DNA of 23,729 nucleotides from an uncultured Clostridia bacterium (lineage in GTDB: Bacteria; Bacillota; Clostridia; TANB77; CAG-508): NCBI GenBank assembly GCA_934177555.1, contig CAKPPL010000005.1, positions 1-23,729 of the forward strand, in the 5' to 3' direction. The stretch's first letter is position 1. Every line of letters starts with the position of its first letter. This document shows positions 1-7,538 of this stretch, piece after piece. Both the position numbers and the translations under genes were made by a program. The notes beneath the pieces were generated by a model. It ran no database searches. It saw only the letters and a program-made list of their open reading frames with translations, and was not told the origin of the DNA.

Positions 1-562
1 ATGTAAAGCAGCAAATATGCCAAATGACACAATAAATAATGCGATAAAAAAAGCATCAGGAGAAGGAAGCACAGCTGTATATGAAGAAATAGTATATGAA
101 GGATATGGACCATGTGGAGTAGCAGTAATAGTAAATGCTAATACAGACAATAGAAATAGAACAGCAGCAGATGTAAGACATGTATTTGATAAAGCAGGAG
201 GAAATTTAGGAACAACAGGATGTGTATCTTATATGTTTGATAAAAAAGGAGTAATAGTAATAGACAAATCTTCAACAGATATGGAAGAAGAAGAATTAAT
301 GATGTTAGCATTAGATGCAGGAGCAGAAGATTTTAATTCATCTGAAGAAGTTTATGAAATAACTACAGCTCCATCAGATTTCACAGCTGTAAGAGAAAAA
401 TTAGAAGAAGCTGGATTAACATTCTTAGAGGCAGAAGTCCAAATGATACCAACAACAACAGTAGTATTAGATGAATCTGGTCAAGAAAAAATGGAAAGAT
501 TAATAGAAAGACTAGAAGAATTAGATGATGTAATGGATATATATCATAACTGGGAAGAATAA
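1..562 (+). CDS. yebC: YebC/PmpR-family transcriptional regulator, 5' end cut by the window edge
   Basis: This is the C-terminal three quarters or so of a YebC/PmpR-family protein, a DNA-binding regulator family; some members are reported to act on translation of proline-rich stretches. The open frame runs in from base 2 without a start codon. An ATG at 17 lies in frame but is internal, because the residues around it (AANMPNDTINNAIKK) match the conserved family segment that follows the N-terminal HSKWANIK region. The acidic C-terminal part (EEELMMLALDAGAEDF, ending in LEELDDVMDIYHNWEE) is typical of the family and complete. A second gene follows 18 bases downstream on the same strand. Family assignment is secure; the regulatory target is unknown. 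Confidence 0.93.
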   Translation, partial: CKAANMPNDTINNAIKKASGEGSTAVYEEIVYEGYGPCGVAVIVNANTDNRNRTAADVRHVFDKAGGNLGTTGCVSYMFDKKGVIVIDKSSTDMEEEELMMLALDAGAEDFNSSEEVYEITTAPSDFTAVREKLEEAGLTFLEAEVQMIPTTTVVLDESGQEKMERLIERLEELDDVMDIYHNWEE

Positions 563-580
563 AAAATAAAGGGGATTGTA

Positions 581-1933
581 ATGAAAAAGAAAGTTATTTT
601 AGGAATAATATTAGTATTGTTATTAATAGGAGCAGGAAGCTTATATGCTTACTTTGAAACAGATTTATTTAAAAGTGAAAAACAAATATTTTTAGATACT
701 TTAAAAAATAGTGATATTTTAAAAGAAACATCTGAAGACAAAGCAGTAAAAGAATATTTACAAAAACAACAAAACACTCCATATACAAATGATGGAGAAA
801 TTTCATTAAATATGTCAGGAATAGAAGATGAAGATCTTGAGGCATTAAACAATAGCAAAATAATATTTGATGGAAAAACTGATAATACAAAAAAATCAGC
901 AGAACAAAATATAACATTAAAAACAGGAATAGGAATAGATATACCATTAAAGTTTAAGAAAAATGGAGAGCAATATGGTATACAAACAAACCTTATAAAT
1001 GATAAATATATTGTTTTAAAAAATGAAAACTTAAAAAAATTAGCTGAAAGATTTGAAATAGATACAGAACAAATACCTGATAAAATAGATTTTAATAAAA
1101 GCAAATTTACAGAAAAAGAAATAAAAGAATTAAAGGAAAAATATTATAAAATATTAGAAAATGATTTAGAAGAAAGTTATTTCAAAATTGAAAAACAAGA
1201 TAAAAGTAAAATATTAAAACTTGAAATACCAGAAGAAAAATTTGTTAATATTATAAGTAATATATTAGAAGAAATAAGCAAAGATGAAATAATTTTAAGC
1301 AAATTACCAGATGGAATAGACCAACAAGATTTTAAAGACAAGATTACATCAACTATTTCAGAAATGAAAGCATCAATAAATACATCAAATAAGATAAATA
1401 TAAATGTATATGTAAAATCTAAGAAAATTACAAAATTAGAAATGATGTATTTAGAAGAGGCAGAAATAACTTCAAAAATAGAAATTGAAAGAACAAATAA
1501 TAAAGATTTTGATATAAAGATTTATGATGGAAATGAAAAAATATGTGATATCTCAATAAAAACAGAAACAAACGAAAATGATGTTACATATAAAATAACA
1601 TTAAATACAGAAGGTACATCATCTGCAAATATTGAATTTGTTGCACAATTCAAAAATATTTTAACATTAGATAATGTTGAGGAAAACTATAATATTAATA
1701 TGTCATCAAAAATCGAAAATGAAGATGAAATAGATCCAGGAATGACATATACACCAGCAGTATTAGGAGATAATGTTCAAATAAAAATAAATTATAAAAA
1801 CACAAAGAAATTTGAAGAAAATATAAGTATAGAAGAATTAGACTCAAATAATTCAATAATAATAAATGATGCAACAGATGAAGATTTACAAAAAATAATA
1901 TTAAATTTATATACAAATTTAGGACTAATTTAA
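581..1933 (+). CDS. Membrane-anchored extracytoplasmic protein of unknown function (450 aa)
   Basis: I cannot assign a function. Residues 5-24 form one hydrophobic segment after a KKK start, an uncleaved anchor or signal peptide, and there is no lipobox cysteine. The remainder is a long, Lys/Glu/Asn/Ile-rich domain outside the membrane with alternating beta-like stretches and no Cys cluster or catalytic motif that I recognise. It resembles clostridial surface proteins of the DUF6583 type, but that is a weak impression. The start has an AAAGGGGA ribosome site. It follows yebC by 18 bases, so the two are probably co-transcribed, and a terminator-like hairpin follows it. Confidence 0.75.
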   Translation: MKKKVILGIILVLLLIGAGSLYAYFETDLFKSEKQIFLDTLKNSDILKETSEDKAVKEYLQKQQNTPYTNDGEISLNMSGIEDEDLEALNNSKIIFDGKTDNTKKSAEQNITLKTGIGIDIPLKFKKNGEQYGIQTNLINDKYIVLKNENLKKLAERFEIDTEQIPDKIDFNKSKFTEKEIKELKEKYYKILENDLEESYFKIEKQDKSKILKLEIPEEKFVNIISNILEEISKDEIILSKLPDGIDQQDFKDKITSTISEMKASINTSNKININVYVKSKKITKLEMMYLEEAEITSKIEIERTNNKDFDIKIYDGNEKICDISIKTETNENDVTYKITLNTEGTSSANIEFVAQFKNILTLDNVEENYNINMSSKIENEDEIDPGMTYTPAVLGDNVQIKINYKNTKKFEENISIEELDSNNSIIINDATDEDLQKIILNLYTNLGLI

Positions 1934-1959
1934 AAAAATAGTTCTAAAAATACAAAACG

Positions 1960-1989
1960 GAGCATATATATATAATATATGTTCTTTTT
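1960..1989 (+). terminator. Terminator-like hairpin upstream of spoIIIAA
   Basis: A ten-base-pair stem (1960-1969 with 1975-1984, one G-T pair) with a 5-nt loop is followed by five T's. It would end transcription from the yebC side. It lies only 16 bases before the spoIIIAA start, so any sporulation promoter must overlap or precede it. I could not identify a convincing sigma-E promoter by eye. Confidence 0.55.
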
Positions 1990-2005
1990 GTATTAGGAGA
2001 AAAAT

Positions 2006-2884
2006 ATGACAGAAATAGATAATGTATTAGAATATTTACCATCACAAATAAAAAATATTTTGTTAGAAAGTGATGAAAAAAATATTGAAGAAATAAGAAT
2101 GAGGAATAATAGAATATTAAGTATGAAGATAGGACAAGAATTAAAAACTTTAAATTATATGGTAAGGCAACAAGATATATTACAAACATTTGAAAAAGTA
2201 TGTGAAAACTCAGTATATTCATATAGAAAGCAAATATGTGACGGATATATAACGATAAAAGGAGGGCATAGAGTCGGAATAGTAGGAAGTGCAGTATTAG
2301 AAGATAATAAGGTAATAAATATAAATTATATTTCAAGTCTGAATTTTAGAATAGCAAGACAAAAGATCGGATGTAGTGATGAAATAATAAAAGATATAAT
2401 ATCAAATAATGAAATATATAATACACTAATTATTTCACCACCAGGGTGTGGAAAAACCACATTATTAAGAGACATAATAAGAAATATAAGTAATGGAACA
2501 AACCAATTTAAAGGGAAAAACGTAGGAGTTGTAGATGAAAGAGGAGAGATTGCAGCAATGTACAAGGGAATACCACAAAATGATATAGGAATAAGAACAG
2601 ATGTTATTGATAATATGCCAAAATCACGAGGAATGAGATTATTAGTGAGATCAATGTCACCAGATGTAATAGCATGTGATGAAATAGGAAGTTTGGAAGA
2701 TATAGAAGCAATAGATTATGCAATGTGTTCAGGAGTAAGAGGGATTTTTACAGCACATGGAAAAGATATAAATGAAATTAATAGAAATCCAGAAATTTCA
2801 AAATTATTAAATAAACATATATTTGAAAGACTTATAATAATAAATCCACGTAAAAGAGGTGATGTTCAATGTATTCAAATTTAA
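2006..2884 (+). CDS. spoIIIAA: Stage III sporulation protein AA, secretion-type ATPase
   Basis: SpoIIIAA is the cytoplasmic ATPase of the SpoIIIA-SpoIIQ channel that connects mother cell and forespore during engulfment; it resembles type II/IV secretion ATPases. The Walker A motif PPGCGKTT is at residues 145-152 and the Walker B motif VIACDE at 221-226, with the DERGEIA and TAHG segments also present. The length of 292 aa is close to that of known homologues. The start is supported by an AGGAG ribosome site. It is the first gene of a complete eight-gene operon in the usual order AA to AH. Expression in Bacillus is sigma-E dependent; that is family knowledge and not something seen here. Confidence 0.96.
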   Translation: MTEIDNVLEYLPSQIKNILLESDEKNIEEIRMRNNRILSMKIGQELKTLNYMVRQQDILQTFEKVCENSVYSYRKQICDGYITIKGGHRVGIVGSAVLEDNKVININYISSLNFRIARQKIGCSDEIIKDIISNNEIYNTLIISPPGCGKTTLLRDIIRNISNGTNQFKGKNVGVVDERGEIAAMYKGIPQNDIGIRTDVIDNMPKSRGMRLLVRSMSPDVIACDEIGSLEDIEAIDYAMCSGVRGIFTAHGKDINEINRNPEISKLLNKHIFERLIIINPRKRGDVQCIQI

Positions 2885-2900
2885 AGAAAGGAATATGTTT

Positions 2901-3410
2901 ATGCAGATATTAAAATATATATTATTAGTAATAATATTTTCATTATCAGCAGGAATAGGATTTACAATTTCAAAAATATATGAAAATAGAGTTAAAGAAT
3001 TGAGAGAATTTAAAAACATACTCAATTTTATGAAAACAAAAATTAAATTTACATATGAACCATTACTTGAAATATTTACACAAATTGCAAATGATAATAA
3101 TACCAATATAGAAAAAATATTTGGCAAAATGGCGAATCAATTACAATATGGACAAACACAAGATGTTTGGAATAGATGTATTCAAGAAGCAGATATAAGT
3201 ATAAATCAGGAAGATAAGGATATTTTGAAAAAGTTAGGAAAATTACTAGGACAAACAGATGTTGAAGGACAAGTTAGTGAAATAGAAGTAACTGAAAATT
3301 TTTTAGATACACAAATTGAAAAAGCAGAAGAAGAAAAAAAGAAAAATCAAAAGATGTATAAAACCTTAGGCGTAGTTGTTGGACTTGTGTTTTGTATAAT
3401 TTTATTCTAA
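2901..3410 (+). CDS. spoIIIAB: Stage III sporulation protein AB
   Basis: This is the membrane protein SpoIIIAB of the SpoIIIA channel, a GspF-like platform component. Residues 1-20 form a hydrophobic anchor, the middle is charged and helical, and a second hydrophobic helix (LGVVVGLVFCIILF) ends the protein, as in homologues of about 170 aa. I chose the ATG at 2901 because AAAGGA at 2887-2892 is 8 bases upstream; the in-frame ATG at 2895 would leave only 2 bases, and one at 2859 lies inside spoIIIAA. The product is 169 aa. Confidence 0.93.
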   Translation: MQILKYILLVIIFSLSAGIGFTISKIYENRVKELREFKNILNFMKTKIKFTYEPLLEIFTQIANDNNTNIEKIFGKMANQLQYGQTQDVWNRCIQEADISINQEDKDILKKLGKLLGQTDVEGQVSEIEVTENFLDTQIEKAEEEKKKNQKMYKTLGVVVGLVFCIILF

Positions 3411-3425
3411 AGAAGGGGAATAGAT

Positions 3426-3620
3426 ATGGATATAAATTTGTTATTTAAAATTGCAGCAATAGGAATTTTGGTTGCAGTATTACATCAAGTATTAGTAAGA
3501 GCAGGTAGAGAAGATCAAGCGATGATGACAACTCTGGCAGGACTTGTAATAGTTTTATCTATGGTAATAAAAGAAATTAGCACATTATTTGAATCAGTTA
3601 GAACATTGTTTAATTTATAG
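3426..3620 (+). CDS. spoIIIAC: Stage III sporulation protein AC
   Basis: SpoIIIAC is a very small (64 aa) integral membrane protein of the SpoIIIA channel with two hydrophobic helices and the conserved short loop GREDQAMM between them. It starts 15 bases after spoIIIAB, behind an AAGGGG ribosome site. Length, topology and operon position all fit; together with AD it is thought to form an export-apparatus-like membrane part. Confidence 0.95.
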   Translation: MDINLLFKIAAIGILVAVLHQVLVRAGREDQAMMTTLAGLVIVLSMVIKEISTLFESVRTLFNL

Positions 3621-3629
3621 GAGGAAATT

Positions 3630-4019
3630 GTGGAAGAATTTACAAAAATAATAGGAATTGGACTAATAGGACTTGTAATAATTATAATTTTAAAACAATA
3701 TAGACCAGAATATGCAATTTATGCATCAATAATAGCAGGAGTATTAATATTATTTTTGGCAATGGAAAAAATAAGTGGAATAATAAATTTGTTACAATCA
3801 ATATCAGATAAAACATATATTAATAAAAATTTTTTAAATATATTATTAAAAATTACAGGAATAGCAATTTTGACAGAATTTGCAGTGTCAGTTTGTACTG
3901 ATGCTGGAGAAAAGGCTATAGCAAATAAAGTAGAAATAGGAAGTAAAGTTATAATTATAACAATGTCAATACCAATTATTACTAGTTTATTAGAACTCAT
4001 TACAAAAATACTACCGTAA
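3630..4019 (+). CDS. spoIIIAD: Stage III sporulation protein AD
   Basis: SpoIIIAD is a 129-aa polytopic membrane protein of the feeding-tube channel. It shows four hydrophobic stretches and the typical segment ILTEFAVSVCTDAGEKAIANKV, well conserved in the family. The start is GTG at 3630, set by GAGGAAA directly upstream, with 9 bases between the spoIIIAC stop and this start. Tight spacing on both sides supports co-translation with AC and AE. Confidence 0.95.
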   Translation: MEEFTKIIGIGLIGLVIIIILKQYRPEYAIYASIIAGVLILFLAMEKISGIINLLQSISDKTYINKNFLNILLKITGIAILTEFAVSVCTDAGEKAIANKVEIGSKVIIITMSIPIITSLLELITKILP

Positions 4020-4030
4020 GAGGTGCTTAA

Positions 4031-5177
4031 ATGAGAAAACTAATTTTAAAATTAATAATTATTATAATATTAATACCTATAAATGTTTATGCAGAAGATG
4101 ATGAAAATTTAATGCAAACTACACAAGAACAATTTAATATATCTGGATTTATAAAAGAAGCAAACAAATATACAAATGGATTTTTAGGAGAAATAGACTT
4201 AAATGACTATTTAAATCAAGCAATAAGTGGAAATGTAGATAATAAGACTTTATATCAAAAAATTATTAAATTATTTGGAAAAGAAATTACTGAAAGCATA
4301 AAAACTTTAGTAAGTATATTAGTTATAATAGTAATACATGGAATATTAAAATCAATAACAGACAATTTAGAAAATAATAGTATATCTCAAATAATATATT
4401 TTGTTCAATACATATTAATAGTAACATTAATAATGTCAAATTTTACAGGAATAATAGGATTGGTAAAAGAAACGGCAAATGACTTAGTGAGTTTTATAAA
4501 TTTATTAATACCATTGCTTTTAACTCTACTAGTTTATACAGGAAGTATAGCTACAAGTACAATGATACAACCAATATTGCTATTTTCCATAAACTTTATT
4601 AGTAACATTATACAAGACATATTAATACCAATAGTATTAATAGTAGCTATTTTTTCAATAATATCTAAAATATCAGAAAAAGTACAAATAGATAAATTAT
4701 CTAAATTTTTAAAATCAGGTGTAATATGGAGCTTAGGAGTAATATTAACACTCTTTGTGGGAATTGTATCTTTAGAAGGTACATTAAGTAGTAGTGTTGA
4801 TGGAATTACAGCTAAAACTGCAAAAGCTGCTGTATCAGGTGTAATACCAGTGGTTGGAAAAATATTAGGAGATGTTGTAGATAGTGTATTAGGATGTGGA
4901 GTTATATTAAAAAATGCAATAGGATTAATAGGAGTAATAGTAGTTATAGGAATATGTATAGTTCCAATTATAAAAATCGCTATATTAAGTATAATGTACA
5001 ATTTAGCATCAGCAGTTATACAGCCAATTTCTGATGAAAAAATAGTTAAACTATTAGAAGAAATGGGACGGAATTTTTAAAATATTATTGGGAATAATTT
5101 GTGCATTATCTGTAATGTTAATAATAGGAATAACATTAGTTATAAAAATTTCAAATAGTGGGATGATGTATAGATGA
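4031..5177 (+). CDS. spoIIIAE: Stage III sporulation protein AE, read across a +1 shift at an in-frame CGG
   Basis: SpoIIIAE is the large polytopic subunit of the SpoIIIA channel. A signal-like helix occupies residues 3-21, followed by several membrane helices and the GVIPVVGKILGDVVDSVLG segment characteristic of the family. In the zero frame the gene stops at 5078-5080, after 349 codons. If the C of the in-frame CGG at 5069-5071 is skipped, translation continues as Gly-Ile-Phe-Lys through the missing final membrane helix and ends in SNSGMMYR with TGA at 5175-5177, giving 381 aa, close to family length. That TGA overlaps the spoIIIAF start (ATGA), the usual coupling in this operon. The extended frame is therefore the ancestral and probably functional one. 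Whether the shift happens in translation or is an indel or sequence error is open; see findings. Confidence 0.93.
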
Positions 5178-5668
5178 TAAATTTTATAAGTTCATGGGCA
5201 GAACAAATAATAATAGTAGTTGTAATAACCACTATTATAGAAATGATTTTGCCAAATAGTAAAAATAAAAAATATGTGCAAATGATAATAGGAATATATA
5301 TATTATTTACAATAATATCACCAGTAGTAAAAAATAAAGAAGTATTTTCATTTGATGAATATAGTGTAGAAAACAATGTACCAAAACAAAATACAACAGA
5401 AGAATCATCTATGAATAAAAAAATAGAAGAAATATATTTACAAGAATTAGAAAATAATATTACTAGTAAATTTGCTAATAATGGAGTAAAAATAAAAAAA
5501 TGTTTAATAGATGCAGAATTAGATAACTCAAAGAAAAATTCAGGAATACATTTAATAACTATAAAATTATCTGAATCAGAAAATCAAGACAAAATAAATG
5601 AAATTATTTCAGAAATAGTCAAAGAATATGAAATAGACATATCTAAAATAAAAATTATTATTACATAA
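5174..5668 (+). CDS. spoIIIAF: Stage III sporulation protein AF
   Basis: SpoIIIAF has two N-terminal membrane helices (about residues 10-25 and 33-52, separated by LPNSKNKKYVQMIIG) and a soluble domain with YLQELENNITSKF followed by a ring-building-motif-like fold. The 164-aa length is normal. Its ATG at 5174 overlaps the TGA of the frame-restored spoIIIAE by four bases. No strong Shine-Dalgarno sequence precedes it, which suggests dependence on translation arriving from spoIIIAE; if that is so, efficient reading through the upstream CGG would also control this gene. Confidence 0.9.
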   Translation: MINFISSWAEQIIIVVVITTIIEMILPNSKNKKYVQMIIGIYILFTIISPVVKNKEVFSFDEYSVENNVPKQNTTEESSMNKKIEEIYLQELENNITSKFANNGVKIKKCLIDAELDNSKKNSGIHLITIKLSESENQDKINEIISEIVKEYEIDISKIKIIIT

Positions 5669-5680
5669 GAGGAGGAAAAA

Positions 5681-6271
5681 ATGCTTAAGGAATTTTTTAA
5701 TAAAACAGAAAATGAAAAAAATAATAAAAAGCAAATAGAAAATATAGTGGTATTTATAATTATATTAATAATAACAGTATTAGCAATTAATAATATGTGG
5801 TCAACAGATAAAAAACAAAATGATAATCAAAATGATACATCAACAAAAGTCCTTGCGAAAACTACATCTGCTGAATCAACCAATCAAGATGATTTAGAAA
5901 AAAAGTTAGAAGATATTTTAGAAACGATGAATGGAGTTGGTAAAGTTAATGTATTAATAAAATATTCTGAAAGTAGTAAAGTAGTAGCAATGTATAATGA
6001 AACAAATTCAGAAAGTGTAACAAAAGAAACAGATGGAGATAGTAGCAAAGATGTAAAAGAAACAGAAAACAAAAAAGAAATTGTTTATACAGATGAAAAT
6101 GGAGAAAACAAGCCCATCACAGAAAAAGTGGTAATGCCAGTTATAGAAGGTGCAATAATAACTGCACAAGGAGCAGAAAATGCAAATGTAAAATCATCTA
6201 TAGTTAGTGCTGTTGAAGCAATAACTGGTTTAGCAGTACATAAAATACAGGTTTTTGAAATGAAAAATTAA
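5681..6271 (+). CDS. spoIIIAG: Stage III sporulation protein AG
   Basis: SpoIIIAG forms a large ring in the intermembrane space of the SpoIIIA-SpoIIQ channel. The sequence has a short cytoplasmic N-terminus, a single membrane helix (about residues 22-39), a polar linker, and the ring-building domain with VNVLIKYSESSKVVAMYNE and the conserved VIEGAIITAQGAENANVKSSI segment, followed by AVEAITGLAVHKIQVFEM. The ribosome site is AGGAGG, 12 bases after spoIIIAF. Length (196 aa) and all regions are as expected. Confidence 0.95.
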   Translation: MLKEFFNKTENEKNNKKQIENIVVFIIILIITVLAINNMWSTDKKQNDNQNDTSTKVLAKTTSAESTNQDDLEKKLEDILETMNGVGKVNVLIKYSESSKVVAMYNETNSESVTKETDGDSSKDVKETENKKEIVYTDENGENKPITEKVVMPVIEGAIITAQGAENANVKSSIVSAVEAITGLAVHKIQVFEMKN

Positions 6272-6289
6272 TTAAGGAGGAAAAGTTAA

Positions 6290-6877
6290 GTGAGTGAAAA
6301 AATGAAAGTGAAAAAAGGAACAATAGCTATTTATGTTGTTGCATTAATGCTTGTAACAGCAGGATATTGGAGCTATTTATCAAAAGAAACTGCAGCATTA
6401 GAAACTATGAGTGCAGAACAAAATACTACAAGTGATGAAAATCTGGGCGATGCAGAATTAGTTAGTAATAATGAAGTAATTAAAGAAGAAAATCAAAATA
6501 CAACAGAAGAAACTGTAGGAAAAGAAACAGATGACTATTTCGAAGAATCTAAATTATCAAGAGATACAATGTATTCTCAAACATTAGAAACATATAAGGG
6601 AATGCTAGAAAATTCGAATGTTTCAGAAGAGCAAAAAACAATAGTTACACAAGAAGTTACCAAATTGAATCAAGAAAAAAATGCAATAATGATATGTGAA
6701 AATTTAATTTCTACAAAAGGTTTTGAAAAATGTGTCATTTTTGTAAATGTTGATAGTATAAGTATAATAATTAAAGCAGATGAATTGAAAGCAGATGAGA
6801 TAGCTCAAATTCAAAATATTATTTCAAGAGAAATGAATGCCAAAGTAGAAAATATACATATTATGACAAGAAAGTGA
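6290..6877 (+). CDS. spoIIIAH: Stage III sporulation protein AH
   Basis: SpoIIIAH spans the mother-cell-derived membrane once (residues 11-27) and binds SpoIIQ across the intermembrane space through its YscJ/FliF-like ring domain. That domain is seen here at about residues 120-195, ending in EMNAKVENIHIMTRK. The central region is acidic and low in complexity. The start is GTG at 6290, nine bases after AAGGAGG; the next in-frame ATG (6302) is too far from it. It is the last gene of the operon. Confidence 0.93.
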   Translation: MSEKMKVKKGTIAIYVVALMLVTAGYWSYLSKETAALETMSAEQNTTSDENLGDAELVSNNEVIKEENQNTTEETVGKETDDYFEESKLSRDTMYSQTLETYKGMLENSNVSEEQKTIVTQEVTKLNQEKNAIMICENLISTKGFEKCVIFVNVDSISIIIKADELKADEIAQIQNIISREMNAKVENIHIMTRK

Positions 6878-6893
6878 AAATTTTACAAAAGTA

Positions 6894-6922
6894 TTGATTT
6901 TTTTAATTATGTGTGATATCTT
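6894..6922 (+). promoter_or_regulatory. Probable vegetative promoter of the rubrerythrin gene
   Basis: TTGATT at 6894-6899 and TATCTT at 6917-6922 are separated by 17 bases, and TG at 6914-6915 gives an extended -10 box. The site lies in the 70-base gap between spoIIIAH and rubrerythrin, so the latter is probably transcribed independently of the sporulation operon. Confidence 0.55.
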
Positions 6923-6947
6923 TTTTATATAGAAAGGAAGATGAAAA

Positions 6948-7487
6948 ATGGAATTAAAAGGATCAAAAACAGAACAAAATTTAATGACAGCATTTGCTGG
7001 AGAATCACAAGCAAGAAATAAATATACATATTTTGCAAGTAAAGCAAAAAAAGAAGGATATGAACAAATAGCAGCTATATTTCAAGAAACTGCAGATAAT
7101 GAAAAAGAACATGCTAAAATGTGGTTCAAATTATTAAATGGTGGAGATATATCAGATACAATTTCAAATTTACAAGCAGCAGCAGAAGGTGAAAACTATG
7201 AATGGACAGATATGTATGCTGAATTTGCTAAAACAGCAAAAGAAGAAGGATTTGACAAAATTGCTTACTTATTTGAAGAAGTTGGAAAAATAGAAAAAGA
7301 ACATGAAGAAAGATATTTAAAATTATTAGAAAATGTTAAAGAAGGAAAAGTATTTGAAGCAGGAGAAGTTAAAATTTGGAAATGTAGAAATTGTGGACAT
7401 ATAGTAGTTGGAACAAAAGCTCCAGAAGTTTGCCCAGTATGTAGTCATCCAAAAGCTTATTTTGAAATAAAAGCAGAAAATTATTAA
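6948..7487 (+). CDS. rbr: Rubrerythrin
   Basis: Rubrerythrin is a cytoplasmic di-iron peroxidase that reduces hydrogen peroxide in anaerobes with electrons passed through its rubredoxin-like domain. The N-terminal four-helix domain shows the ligand pattern GESQARN (E19) and two ExxH motifs (E52/H55 and E116/H119). The C-terminal rubredoxin knuckles are CRNC (C146, C149) and CPVC (C162, C165). At 179 aa it is slightly shorter than classical rubrerythrins but complete. The ribosome site is AAAGGAAG, and the gene ends at a strong terminator. Confidence 0.96.
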   Translation: MELKGSKTEQNLMTAFAGESQARNKYTYFASKAKKEGYEQIAAIFQETADNEKEHAKMWFKLLNGGDISDTISNLQAAAEGENYEWTDMYAEFAKTAKEEGFDKIAYLFEEVGKIEKEHEERYLKLLENVKEGKVFEAGEVKIWKCRNCGHIVVGTKAPEVCPVCSHPKAYFEIKAENY

Positions 7488-7495
7488 AAAACACA

Positions 7496-7538
7496 CTCAC
7501 ATTATTAAATTTATATTTGATAATGTGAGCTTTTTTTT
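7496..7538. terminator. Bidirectional terminator between rubrerythrin and the gerA-type gene
   Basis: A perfect ten-base-pair stem (7496-7505 with 7520-7529), extendable by further A-T pairs, is followed by a T-run on the plus strand and preceded by an A-run that gives T's on the minus strand. It serves both convergent genes. Confidence 0.88.

Noticed and set aside
2239..2243. Another A-CGG-A-like string, GACGGAT in spoIIIAA
   Set aside because: The frame reads GAC GGA, so CGG is not in frame and no shift is needed.
1944..2336. A 130-codon minus-strand frame over spoIIIAA
   Set aside because: It is a shadow of spoIIIAA with Leu/Tyr/Phe-rich composition typical of the antisense frame in AT-rich DNA.
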